Source of the DNA: Nepenthes gracilis
Lineage: Eukaryota; Streptophyta; Magnoliopsida; Caryophyllales; Nepenthaceae
NCBI GenBank assembly: GCA_033239525.1
Contig: BSYO01000022.1
Coordinates: forward strand, 12,472,923-12,536,922
Direction: 5' to 3'
Length of the DNA: 64,000 bases
The notes under the pieces are model-generated. The model made no database searches and was not told where the DNA came from. It worked only from the letters and a program-made list of their open reading frames with translations. The translations under genes were made by a program, and so were the position numbers. The stretch's first letter is position 1. Each line of letters begins with the position of its first letter. Of this stretch, positions 50,323-61,904 are shown in pieces.

Positions 50323-51378
50323 TGTTGGGTTTGGTCACTCCCTTGTGGGTAACCTAACAAACTAATTTGTCATCGGAGGATTTGTGGAGAACAAATCTGG
50401 AGAACTGTTTCCGGTCAACGTCCCGTTGACCGGAGAAGAACAGTGGACGGTCAGTGGAGATTGACCGGCGGACGGCCTGCCGAATCCGGTCAACAGGAGG
50501 TTGACCGTCTGAGGGCTGCAGGAGCACTGATGGATGACGGATGGCAGTAGGAGACGGTTAACAGGGAGGTTGATTGGATGGCATTGAAGACGGTCAACGA
50601 GAAGTTGACCGGCTGAGCAACTGGGCCTTGGAGACTATGGAAAGTGGCAGCTGGTAGTGGACAAATGTCTTTCCAGGATTGGTCGACAGGCTGACAGTTG
50701 GGCTGCAGAGCACGCGTCTGTACAGTGCAGAGCATACGCCGTCTGCAGAGCATGGGCCTGCAAGAAGCTCAAGAACTGATGAAGACGTGGTACCTATTAT
50801 CTGCAAGTGGTGACCAGCTGGGCAGATGGGATTAGGTGGAGCAAGAACGTCTATATATGAGCACCAGGAGCTTCCGGAGGAGATGACCTTGAGATGGTCC
50901 AGAGGGAGCCCAAAGTGGTGATCGGGCTGGTGTGGGAGACAACACCAGGGGTGCTGTGCGCCGGCTGCTGTGTGCGGGGGTGAAACGGTGGGTCGCCGTT
51001 TTACCAACACTTGTAAAATGAGAGAGTATAGAGCACCACAGTGAAGAGAGAAAGAGTGGAATAATGAGAGAGCAGTGAGTGAAATACAAAGAGTGAGGTT
51101 TTGTATTCTCATACTCTGTTCTTCGTTTTTGTCTCTAGGGCTTGTGTAGTCACGGTGGTTGCTGTATTCTATCTCTGGGTTTGTGTAACCATTTTATATA
51201 GTAGATTTATTGGTGGACTATGTGCCCCGTGATTTTTTCTCTTCGTTTTAGGAAGGGGTTTCCACATAAACAATGTTGTGCATCTCTTGTTCCTACTAAA
51301 TGGTAGCTGTCGATGACTGGGGGTTCGGGTTTTTTGCTACAGCCGGATCGGGTGGATCCGGGTCTTCCGACCCCAACA
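50323..51378 (+). mobile_element. Solo LTR 'P', Ty1/copia type
   Basis: Starts TGTTGGGTTTGG and ends CCCCAACA, a perfect short inverted terminus. AATAA at 50318-50322 and 51379-51383 is an exact target duplication. TATATATGA at 50852 is a core promoter candidate. The 3' third contains GGGTTTCCACATAAA-like text (51257-51272), common near the ends of plant copia LTRs. A series of TTGACC palindromes lies upstream of the TATA. A 172-residue minus frame (50594-51112) inside it has no family resemblance. Confidence 0.9.
50411..50611. promoter_or_regulatory. Five inverted W-box (TTGACC) pairs in the U3 region of LTR P
   Basis: CCGGTCAACG and its complement 3 bp apart (50411-50433), then weaker or equal pairs at 50448-50467, 50487-50507, about 50555-50575 (degenerate) and 50591-50611. 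Each pair places TTGAC(C) on both strands with a 3-7 bp loop, mostly 36-40 bp apart, 240-440 bp upstream of the TATA. TTGAC(C/T) is the known WRKY-factor core. Confidence 0.7.
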
Positions 51379-52812
51379 AATAAGAGTAAGCTTAATACTT
51401 AGTAAAGTATGTATAATTTATATATATGGATATACATAAATAAAATATAAAAAAAAAGGACAATATCAATAATCAATGCAAAGATATCAAAATATTGAAA
51501 ATTTGTTAAAAAGTATAATAACTAAGAAATAATAAAAATCTTACCAATAAATTTTGAATATTGAGGATCGAATTATACTCTTTTCCAATAGTCCTAAGCC
51601 ATAAGCTACTATTTGGGTTTCATAAGTGAGTCGACTACCTATTATTTTTTATAAACGAAATCAAATACTAATTTTTTGTGCTTGTTAGGCTCGATCTCTA
51701 ATTTATAAATAATTTATTAGGATATGTTTAAATATATTATATTAATTTTTTATAATAGTTTTTATATAATTAATATGGAAAACTTTATGACTGATAATAA
51801 ATATATAAACTTTTTCAAATTAGATAAAAACAATAGTCTTCACAAATTTTAAAGTCAAGTTCTTGTCAAATACTTACATAAAATAACATACAAGGTCAAT
51901 TATTCAAATGATTTCAATATATATGAATAATATTATGAAATTACTTACAAAACTCAAAAAATTTAAGATTTTTAAACAAAGTGGACTTGCATGCGGAGAA
52001 ATGGTACAAAGGATAAAGAGGAAGCACATGTATGCATACATAACAAAGAACAAAGTGATCAATCTTAATATTTCAACAACAAATGAAGAAAATAACTTAA
52101 ATATAATTGCCATGTATTAAATATTACCCCAATCTAACCCAAAATTACTTTGAAATCCTGTTCCTTCACATTCCATTGACCCACATAGAGCATACCTCTG
52201 CCACACACAAGCGCCCGATTTTGCTAAGCCACACACAAGCACATCTCTATGGCATATAAGAGCCACCTATTCCTCAAATACTTTATTTTTCTTATTTTTA
52301 GAACACATAATTATTTTTTAAAAATTATTTAATATAAAAAATTTTGATGCTATGAAATATAAATTAGTAATTAGGTATTACACTTTATTTTAAAATATAC
52401 AGTCTTTTAATTCTTTACTCATAGGAATAACTCAGAATATCAGTTCTAGAAATAGAAAAAAATTATAAAATAAGATGGCCAGAAAGTTTGTAATAAAATC
52501 ATGGCCAATATTTAGAAATAATAGCAAATTTTCAATATTCAGAAATAAAAGTTTATCAGCATTCTTTGTGTCATAAAACTTCTATGAAAATATCACTCAA
52601 ATGTCGCAACTCCTTATAATAGTGGCACATTGTATTGATTTTTCTCTAATAAGCCTCAAAAGAATATGTGGCTCGTTATCCATACCTAACTTGATTTAAT
52701 TACTTTATTTTTTTATTTAATCAAGTAATATCCCTAGAAATTTAATGTTTCTTATTAAACCAACATATTTATTATTTCATTCGTATTTCATTTAACCCTA
52801 ATGTATTATAGT

Positions 52813-53613
52813 TAATGCATCTCGAGGATTCGAATCATTGTAAAAATTAGAGAGCTGCTCCACTAGGCCTAGATGCTTCAACAGAAATAGGTTTGATCAT
52901 TGTAACTCATAATCTGAATTTTGCATACCATAACATGATAAATAAGAGGTAAGAGGTATACGGAACTCACTTCCTGATATATTCTCCGACACTCAAATTA
53001 AAAATCTTTCTATTGAAAAGAAAAAGATGCAAAGAAATGAGTATAGAAATGTAAAGTAGATAGAGATGAGTATTCGTTTGGAGGACTATACTCCGTTTGG
53101 TACACTCGTTCGGTAGAGTGGCTTTGGATGATACACTCGACTGGCAGAGTATCTAACTTTTGAAATTGTCTACTTGGTTGGTAAAGTGTCTCACTTCTTT
53201 TTTTGGTTCCACCTTTTTCAGTCATTAACTTCATTCCTTTTTCTGTGAGATATAGACTGTATTTATAATGAGAGATATTGTTTGATTGGTCAATCCCTGA
53301 ATCAATGTGTAGGCAAGTTGCCTTATCGGTGGTGAGAGGTGTCACATGTGTTTGTAACGGCCGCCTTCATTCAATTGCTAGACCACTTGTCTTCTAGTTA
53401 TTAGGATCGCCACAGCCGCCACCTAAAGCAGATCATTTAATGCTTCACTATGACCTTTCAATGTATGGCGGTTAGGGTCGTATCCCTTATTTCAACCATT
53501 GCGCCATTTGCCTCATGAGCTTAGCAACATCTTCTATTGGGCAATTATCGTCTGGGCCTCTTATGTATTTGCAAATTAGATTTGGGTTGACTTAATTCTT
53601 ATCATACCCATCA
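52813..53613 (-). repeat. Element G 3' LTR
   Basis: 801 bp. The upper end CCCATCA gives the TGATGGG start on the minus strand. The low end GATGCATTA has a C-to-T change from the family GATGCATCA. Homologous to 61126-61797 and, in part, to solo LTR J. Confidence 0.85.
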
Positions 53614-54970
53614 TTAGCCCTCCAATGTTAGAAGGTTTAAATTTCAATTTTCAGCATGTTCATGATAGGATGCCAACTTCACACGTATTTCTTTTCCAAA
53701 TATTTTGCTAATTTGGTATCTTATTTGGTAGGATTTAATTCTCTGTCATCAATATTGAGATATGTTATCTTCTTGAATTGAATGTCCGTTGATTACTTGT
53801 CTTGATTATAAATGGCGAGGCTCTCTTTACTATGCATCACAAAGAGTCATTTGCCTGTCCAGTGGTATGGTTATTTAGAACAAGAATGGAGCCTTCACCG
53901 CCACAAGTCAGAGTCGGTGGAAATTTTTTTTCCAACATTTGAAGTCGAGATTTGAAGATACACTTGAAGATTGTCTTGATTACCCTCTTTTGTATGGAAA
54001 ATCGCCTTGGTTTCCATCTTTTATGTCCATCCCAAAACCAGACTATTGTTGTTGCAATAAGTCTTGTTGTGACAATGCTTCCATAATCATGACCTGGGGG
54101 ACTATGATAGGTTTTGATAGATGGTGTTTTTCCTCCTTCCCTATTTGAAATGGACAGTTCTTAGAGTACTGTTACTGTTTCTTTCTGGGGTAAGGGCTTT
54201 TCTTCTTTTTGCATTCATCCCAAGGCTAACCTATGTGTTGTAATGTTACTCTTTATCTCGCTGGTCGTCGTGGAGTTATATGTTGTCGGTATGGGTGGAC
54301 ATCTTTCCTTATCAAATCACCACACTAAGTCTTTTCATCTTATCCCGAGTTGTACTTTTACTATTGTAAGCTTATATATTGTGAAAGGAATCGATGGATA
54401 AAACTACCTGAATGTTGTTTGTTTTCAATGGTTGGCTCAAATATTCTTATGTTCTCTAAATAATTAAAGTGCTTGAATGTTATTTTTTATCATTTAACTC
54501 CTAACAATCTGATAACTCGAACCAATAATAATTTGGTCTTTTGACAATTTGATGTGTAATAATTTACGTCGAATGCTCAATTTGCGCATCTGTAAATCAG
54601 TCGAATCGATCTCGAGTGATGTTAAGATTGTTTTCCGGTAGTCTGTCACTTTGGAAAATGATATGTCAAGATGTCATAACCTTTGCTATGCTACAAATAT
54701 GCCGATCTAAACATCAGAGCCACCAACTACTACCTACTGCGATGGGAGGCATTGCGTTAGGCCATCATTACTGTGACAACAAAACTAACGTGCCACTGTA
54801 TACTCTAATATGGGCACGTGTCTCAATCATTATGGCGACGTGTATCTTCAATACCCTTAGATGATATCATTTCTAGGCCATAGTTTTGCCTATTTAAACT
54901 CTGGCGCTCCCTCAATTCGACACTTCTTCAATTTTCGTATCGATGAACCTTAGTTTGCTCTTTCTTCTCA
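53614..54970. other. Element G spacer between 3' LTR and antisense frame
   Basis: T-rich on the plus strand, with no frame I recognise. A 69-residue plus frame (53939-54148) is unsupported. It is probably element G's untranslated 3' region. Confidence 0.5.
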
Positions 54971-54978
54971 CCTCCATA

Positions 54979-56522
54979 GCTTCTTGAGAAACTTTTTTAG
55001 GTATTCCAGCGATCTGATCTATCCTCATTTGCAATGATGTGGACGGTATTTATGAGAAGTATAATATTCCCATCGTTGTTCTATACATACCGCTTCTACA
55101 TGATGAGAGAGCCTGCCTCCTTGACTTGGCTTTATTACCATCTACGATCCCCATCTGAAGGAAGGCCTTCGCATTCTTTTTGCAAAAGAGTTATATGAGA
55201 TGCTGGAGACTTTTTAAATTACGGTGGCGCGCCTCCATCCCAGTGCCATCAGATAATTGATTTCCTTATATGCTTTCTTTCGTTATAAGAAGCTTCTCCT
55301 GCACGCTTGAGCCATTAAGGTGGTCTTTTGATTCAACTAGGATACTGACTGGATTTTGTTCCCCCGGCAAGAAGTACAAAATAAGCGGAGGCAATCTAGA
55401 TTCAATAAAGGGCTAAAAAGATTGATATTTTTACATTGCGGTCCCTTCTAACTGGACTCTCTCCAATAAATAAATGAGAGTGAATTCTACCTACTTTAGA
55501 GATGTCCTGGAAAGTGAATCTTGCATGGCTCAATCGTTGATGGAGCTCATTGAGGAAAACAACATCTCTCTTCGAAGGATGGGAACTTGGTTGACTTGAA
55601 AGGCATTCACTGATGTCAACTGAGAGGTCAGAATGGAAGCGGAGGATGCCACCGTCATGCCATTTCGCTTGCCTAAGAGGAAGTTGGGAGCACTTTTCAT
55701 CCGAGACTTTCTTAAAAGGGCAACCGGTAGGGTAGATGCTCTATCATCTTCCTCCACTGATTATGACCGGGTCATCGACGAGTGCTGTGATGCGATGATC
55801 ATGTTGCACATCAATGAGTCGTCTCAGAGGTCGGGTTTTGTTTATTCTTTTTCGATTTGCCCAATTTTTAAAGAGGTGACCAGAGTCGTTGAGGGTGGTG
55901 AGGCTCCATTACCCACTACTTCAAGAATAAAGGACTCCGTGACCGATAGATTGAATGAGCCGATCGATACTCCATTTGTGGATGAATACGCGGTCCCAGT
56001 TTTGGTCAACTCGTCGCCCGATGAGCCTATCTTCACACTTCTTGCTATTTTTATTAAGAATTCTATTAATTATGATCAGGTGGCAGAAGAGTTCAATAAT
56101 GAACTAGAGGCCATGAATGTAGTGGAGGTCCCATCACACTGACACTTCGGCATCTCAGCACCTGGAGGATTCAGGCATTTTTTCACCTCCTCCTGGATTT
56201 GAGGTCCCTCTCCACCATCACGCATTGCCTCTACTATGTTAGAGGTCTCCATCCATTTCTGGGCCTAGAGATCCCCCCCGGTCTATCTTTTCAAGAGAGA
56301 CTGTTTCTCATTGAGATATCGCTTAAGGAACAATTTATTTTCTGATTATTCTTTTTGTTGACATCATTTTTGACTATATGTTTTGCTTTGTTTGGCGGTC
56401 ATAGAAGTTGATCCGTTTGGTTGTAGATAGGCTATACCAGCCGCGATGCTAAAATTTTCATCTTTCTCAAATATACGCTGATCCTACCACTCTCAGGGAG
56501 ATGGAGCTCCAATTTAATACTG
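54979..56522 (+). pseudogene. Antisense extra ORF of element G, gypsy-type putative transposase domain, part 1
   Basis: Plus strand, against G's own orientation. IYEKYNIPIVV (about 55036-55070) opens the domain. ARLHPSAIR, LISLYAFFRYKKLLLH and WILFPRQEVQNKRRQSRFNK (55225-55415) match the conserved core of the plant 'transposase (putative), gypsy type' family by eye. A following open stretch of 169 residues (55633-56142) is acidic and unlike any domain I know, as usual for the variable part. Stops in the core (after ETF, IR, HA and VF) are TAA or TGA where the family has Gln or Arg, plus frameshifts. Despite the family name, no transposase catalytic motif is visible. LTR H interrupts it at 56523. 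Confidence 0.65.
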
Positions 56523-58819
56523 TGTCATGACCTTGAAATTAACAGGTTTTATTAGTTATTATTTATAAAATTAAAATTTTAAATAAATTCAATAATAAAT
56601 GTTAAGTACCAAAATTTAGGTGTAACAAACCAAATATATAAGATTTAACAAATCAAAACCCACATAAGATCTCATTGATCTACCATCTAGACAATATAAA
56701 TATGACCTACTCTATAAACAGTCGTAAGAGGAATAACAAAATAATACAACTCATCCACATAATGAGATAAAACTATAAGTTCTTAATATACAGTCCAAAG
56801 GCCTACATTCGACCAAATCCAATATCCAAATACATCCCAACCACAACGCAAATTAGGGAATTAAAATATAGTTATGCCATCTATATCTAAACAAATTTAA
56901 TACCTACTAGAATATGTAGTTTCATGTCAAATCTTGCCCAACTCCCATAATAAATCAAGCCCTTTCTACTCTGAAAAGGGGTAAAACACGAAAAACGTAA
57001 ATTAAAACCTCAACAAGTATCATAACATATATAATAACAAACAAGTCTAATAAATCAAAGGAATGATTTGGAAACAGATATCAAAAGCAGATAACAAATA
57101 CGAACCCGACATCAGAAAATAGATAACAAATACAGGTTCAAATAGTTGATATCACAAATCAAATTTGAAACGGAATCAAATGTCAAAAATCAATGGTTGT
57201 CTTATACTCGAATTGTATATCAGAATAAAACAGAAATCAGATAAAAAAAATAGTCTTCTTAAGATATAAACAAAATAGAGGTGATCCAATGGGATGTGTA
57301 CAGAACAAAAGTGATTCGGAAGCCAAATTAAATGCCAAAATCAGATGTCCAATAAACTCATGATCTAGGAGAGAATCCAATAATCAGATAATCAGAGCAC
57401 ATAAGTTAAAACATAAGCTGGATTAGTAATGGAAACAGATAGTCCAATGCTTAGATCAAAACATATAATCAAGATTAGATGAATAATGCATACCAAATCC
57501 CATCCGTGGACAAAATCGATAAATCTCAAATCAAAATTTAAATCAGAGTCCAGATACTATTCTATATAGAAATGCAAAGCACGCATTAAATCTGAGTACT
57601 AAAGGTTTAAAGATTAATTTAAGGAAGGGTAATACTGAACTCGGTAACCTTAAGTCAGAGTCATTTGCATTTTAGGTCAACAGGTTAGGCCATCTATGTA
57701 CATTCTTTCCCATAGGTAAGGTTTCCCATTATGTTTTACCACCCATAATTTTGAGTATAATCCTTAAATTTATTAGATATATTTAGACGTCCAAATATAT
57801 TATAAATTTCATTTAAATGCTAGACAAAAGGGGTGGTCACTACTAAAAGGGCCTTTTTCGATCGGTGAAAAATAGTAATAGATAACAGAAGCGTCCTCGT
57901 CGGGAGCTGGCCGGATTACAAAAGTAGTGACCATAATCCCCGAGCACATGCATGTGAGAATGCACGACCCAATATAAGTTTCATATTATTTTTTATAGAC
58001 ATACTGATATAAAAATATACAGTGTCAGATATTTTACAAGGAGAGGTTCACCATGATGGGGGATACTTTTTTTCCTTTCGAAAAGAATAATCTTTTATAA
58101 AATAGTAAAACCCTCCAAAATACAAAGCCCGAACCAAAAACCCCCAAATCAATTGTTAAATCATACGTGAATATTCAGAATTAATAGATAGGGTGTATAA
58201 AAATAATATATATATTAGTAAAATCTTTCAATCGAAAACAAATATTATCAGTCAGACAAATTATATGGTTAGAAGATACTTGCATCGACTCTATACCAAA
58301 CAAATTAGAAGAAAGGATGCTCCGAAATATTCAAACCGTGCTTTTCTCTCTCCTTTTTCTACAAGCCCTTCTCTCTCTGTCCTTCCTCCTCCTCTCTGTC
58401 GTGCGCTCCTCCTCTCTATTGCTGCCTTTTTCTCGCACACTTATTCTCTTCTCCTTCCCTTTTCCCCACGCACACCTCTCTCTCTCTTCTTCTTCCGCTC
58501 CACTCACTCTTTCTCCTTCGTGTTGTCTCCTCTCCCTCTTTCTCTTCTTTTTCCCTTTCTTTCTTTTTCTTTCCTCCCTTCTACTTCTACCGCATGCCTA
58601 TCTGCTTTATCTCTTTTTTTATTTACTTATCCTTCATTTTTTCTTATTATTATTATTTAACCAACGCTCGAGCGCCAATGCCAGTGCGTCTCAAGTGGCA
58701 ACCGATTGATCCAATTTTCTTTAAAATTTTATCATATTTAATTAATTTTTATCCTATTTAAATTATCTAAAATAACAAATACATTTAAATTAAATCAAAT
58801 GGGGATATAGGATGCTACA
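56523..58819 (-). mobile_element. Solo LTR 'H', Tekay-like, inside element G
   Basis: Plus-strand ends TGTCATGACC and ATGCTACA. TACTG at 56518-56522 and 58820-58824 is an exact target duplication, and the host frame (QFNT before, IFK after) continues across it. It resembles D's LTR in layout, including a pyrimidine-rich tract (58330-58660) that yields spurious Ser/Leu/Phe-rich frames. No coding content. Confidence 0.88.
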
Positions 58820-59240
58820 TACTGCCATTTTCAAAGCTTAACAAAGTCGAGATTAGACCACTTTCCTTAATCGGGAGTTATCCGAGTGGTTGGTGAGATC
58901 CCAAGAGCTCTCAAATGAAAGATCTTTGGCCCTAAATTAGATCGCCACACTTGACAACAAGCTCCAAGAGGTTAAGCAGCAGTTTGCCAATCTTTAGATC
59001 AAGTATGCTTGACTCGAAGGAGAGCTAAGAATATGTCTTCATCTGGAAGAGGTTGGACCTACTCTGGATGACAAATTTTGAGAGGGACTCCATTACTATA
59101 GGTGGATCGTGTCCTTGATCACTCCTGATTTTTCCCCGGACTTCCAAGATCCGATAAATTCTAGGACTCCTCGCTATTCAAATATTAAGGATTTCTTAGA
59201 GTCAGGTGTGGATCCTACACCACGATCTCTGAGGAGCTCC
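58820..59240 (+). pseudogene. Antisense extra ORF of element G, part 2 (C-terminal)
   Basis: Continuation after LTR H. EVKQQFANL and LEGELRICLHLEEV suggest a coiled-coil stretch. It is followed by DFSPDFQDP and IKDFLESGVDPTPRSL before the stop near 59242, in the style of C-termini of this plant family. Several stops and one frameshift are present. Confidence 0.55.
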
Positions 59241-59543
59241 TAACCCTAGGATTGTCATGTTGTTCGAGTGTAGACAAATGGCAATGTCATTGTAACCTTT
59301 TCTCGGATGCTTTTGATCTTCATGTTGTAAATTTTAATTCATTAATAAATCAATTAGATCATTTTGATCATTGTCACCGATGTTCTCTTTTGTGTGCTAA
59401 TTTCTTGCATAACACAAGCTTCGCTTGTAAACTATGCGTGACCGCTATTATCGTTGGGCTTGGTCGCTCTCTAGTTAGTCGACTGTATTTGTTTGATAGT
59501 TCTCGGTTTCATGAGAGAACATCATAGCATCCCTTTTTTAAAT

Positions 59544-59822
59544 GGTGACCTTTCCTATGGGAGGACATCGTAGCACTTTTTGTTTGATGATGCTCTTTCC
59601 TGTGGGAGGACATCGTAGCACATAGGCTAGGAAAGCTTCTTTTTGATTGACTAGGTTTGCTTGCCATAGTTGCCGGGCTTTGATGGAGTCTAGTCCATCA
59701 ACCTCACTTAACTGATGGTACTCATTCCTATTAGAGGATATTGTTGTACTCGTGCGTCAAGCCCTAGTCCATCGGCCATCTTTGACTGATAGTGCTCTGT
59801 CCTGTGGGAGGATGTCATCACA
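59544..59822 (+). repeat. Dispersed 32-bp repeat, four copies
   Basis: TTCCTGTGGGAGGACATCGT-type units at about 59544-59576, 59591-59622, 59717-59748 and 59791-59822, usually after a CTGATGGTGCTC-like lead. Spacing is uneven (47, 126 and 74 bp). They lie between the antisense frame and the integrase remnant of element G. The surrounding 59251-60140 has no supported gene. Confidence 0.75.
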
Positions 59823-60139
59823 CGTATGTTGAAAAGCATCCTAAGTTTTCTTTTATTTTTCCCTCTTTATGGAGTTAAACTTTAGTCCGTAAGCCCCCAT
59901 GCTTTTACATTTGACCTCATTTGGGTTGCTCAATTATCTTGATTGAGGTTTTGACCATACTTCTAGCAAGCTGATTTACAGTATTCACATGAGCAATCAA
60001 TATAACAAATTTATTGGTTTCAATCTAGGTTGTTGGATTGATGCAAAGACAAGCAATCATTCACATGAGTAATCAATATAATAAATGTATTATGGTATTA
60101 TAAATTTCAATATGAATACATCATACACGCATTTCATAT

Positions 60140-61116
60140 GACATGTACACAACTTACCTTTGTTCGGTTGGAGTTTATTGGTAGTATTTTTTGATGTGGA
60201 CAGTGTTCTACATCTTTAGGACCAATTTTTATTCTAAATGCATAACTCTACACATTGTTTGGGGAATTGTTGAGACTAAAAATGATCCCTTCCTGTTAGG
60301 GGATAGCTTATTCCTATAGATGATTTTACCAGTTGACTTTATACTCTGAGAACTAGATCCCCCACATCGAATTGGTGAGCTTTCACCTTTTTATTATAGT
60401 ACCAAGTAATTTGTTACTGGTAAGCTGTTTTCCATAATCTTGCTATATTTTTGGCTTCTTCAAGTAAGTTGAGATGCTCTCTGAGCAGTTGGGAGTTATT
60501 TTGTGGATTAAAAATTTTGACTCGAAGGTCGGGCAGATCGATCTCAATCAGTTTTTAACCTGTAGGATCATAGTATGGAGGGCAGCTCATCTACCCAAGA
60601 GCTCCTTGTATCTTCAAGCTTCATTTTTAACCTTGTGTACTAGGGTCGATTCATCATTTCTACTTGCTCGTTCACCTATGGATAGGAGACAGAAGTGTGA
60701 ATCAAACGAATTTTTAAACTCTTGTAGTATTTAGTGAATCTTTTACTAGTAAATTAGGTTCTATTGTTAGTCATTATGATATTTAGAATTCTAAATCTAT
60801 AGATGATGTTCTACTAAATGAACTCTGTCACATTTTGTTCGGTTATTCATACCAGTGGAGAGGCTTCTATCCATTTTGTGAAATAGTTAATGCCAACTAT
60901 GATGAACTTTCTCTATCCTGATGCTATGGGCAATGGGCCAAATATGTCGAGCCCCGACTGAGCAAAAGGCCAGGGCGACTGCATGGTTTGCAATTCTGTC
61001 TGTGACCGATGAGGGACGCTTCTGTGGATTTGACAATTCTCACATTTTTTCACAAACAAAAATGGGAATCTTGTGCAATTTCGATTTTCTTGACGAACAA
61101 AATCGGGATTTGACAA
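60140..61116 (-). pseudogene. Element G integrase
   Basis: Minus strand. KKCENCQIHRSVPH (about 61000-61040) is the CC end of the zinc finger. SPWPFAQSGLDIFGPLPIAS (60913-60980) carries the first catalytic Asp. The second Asp is lost (TNNRT where the family has S-D-N-G-T). HTSVSYP and NEQVEMMNR keep the catalytic Glu. The C-terminal part HLNLLEEAKNIARL and YYNKKVKAHQFDVGDLVLRV (about 60350-60480) is the Tat/Athila-type end. Stops are present. Confidence 0.82.
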
Positions 61117-61125
61117 TTCTGGTCT

Positions 61126-61797
61126 TTATAACTTGAAATCTAAATCCTATATATCACAACATGATAAATATAAAGTAAGAGGTATATTATAAGATTCACT
61201 CCATAATATATTTTCTGACGTTTAAGTTAAAAATTTTTCTAATAGAAAGAGAAAGATATAAAGAATGGGTGCGAAAATGTAAAGTGGATGGAGATAAGTG
61301 TTTGTTTGGTGGGTTATGCTTTGTTTGGTGAATTTGTTCAGTAGAGTGGTTTTGGATGATACACTCGGCTAGTGGAGTACCCACTTCTTTTTTCGGTCCT
61401 TTCTTTTTTAATCGTTCGACTTTGTCACCTTTTTCTGTGTGGGAGAGGCTGTGTTTATATTAAGAGATGTCGTTTTGTTTGCAAACCCCTAAATTAATGT
61501 GTAGGTGTGATGGCTCTTCGTTGGTGAGGGACATTATATGCATGTGTAACGGCCACCTTCATTTAATGGTTAGACTACTTGGCTTCTAGCTGTTGGGATC
61601 GTCACAACCATAGCTTAAAATAGTTCATTTCATATTTCATTATGACCATTCAATACTTTGCGGTTCAAGTCGTATCCCTTTGTTCAACTGTTGTGCTATT
61701 TTCCTTATGGGCTCAGAGGCTTCTTCTACTGGACTGTCATCATCTAGGCCATCTGTGAATTGGATTTGGACTAGCCTAATTCTTACTGTACCCATCA
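61126..61797 (-). repeat. Element G 5' LTR, truncated at its 3' end
   Basis: Aligns with 52905-53613 (for example AACATGATAAAT, GTAAGAGGTATA, GTAGAGTGG and TACACTCG blocks). The last 90 or so bases of the LTR and the primer site are absent, and integrase follows almost at once. One deletion therefore runs from inside the LTR to the integrase zinc finger. Confidence 0.78.
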
Positions 61798-61904
61798 ATA
61801 GTAAATCTAAAACAACTTATATTAAGAAAGTACTCATTAACAAACATTTAAAGAGTTTGAATTTACAACTAAATATACTAATTCAAGAATATTTTTATAC
61901 ATTC

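Larger units (their letters stand above)
49903..52382 (-). mobile_element. Probable long LTR remnant 'O' hosting solo LTR P
   Basis: The upper end reads TTAGGTATTACA, like the upper ends of D's LTRs (GGGTATTACA). Near 49903 CATCATGACCCC resembles the low end of LTR H (TGTCATGACC). The text between follows the usual layout of these LTRs (for example GTAAGCTTAATACTTAGTAAAG near 51388, cited as a style match only). No target duplication was found, so the boundaries are approximate. Confidence 0.4.
52813..61797 (-). mobile_element. Element G: Tat-lineage Ty3/gypsy with antisense extra ORF, internally deleted, hosting solo LTR H
   Basis: Minus orientation. 3' LTR 52813-53613, truncated 5' LTR 61126-61797. 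ATAGT at 52808-52812 and 61798-61802 is an exact target duplication. The minus-strand LTR starts TGATGGGTA, like element N, and a purine-rich GGAGGGCTAA precedes the 3' LTR. The only pol part left is integrase (60140-61116). Between integrase and the 3' LTR, on the opposite strand, lies a gypsy-type 'putative transposase' frame (54979-56522 and 58820-59240). This order is known for antisense extra frames in the Tat lineage. Gag, protease, RT and RNase H are missing. Confidence 0.83.

Noticed and set aside
50594..51112. 172-residue minus frame
   Set aside because: It lies wholly inside solo LTR P, has no recognisable domain, and other frames are also open there.
58193..58709. Ser/Leu/Phe-rich frames of 155 and 130 residues
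   Set aside because: They come from the pyrimidine tract of LTR H. D's LTRs carry a similar but shorter pyrimidine tract without a conserved frame.
54979..59240. Independent host gene or DNA transposase on the plus strand
   Set aside because: It is bounded by element G's LTRs and TSD, carries stops, and shows no DDE or other transposase motif.
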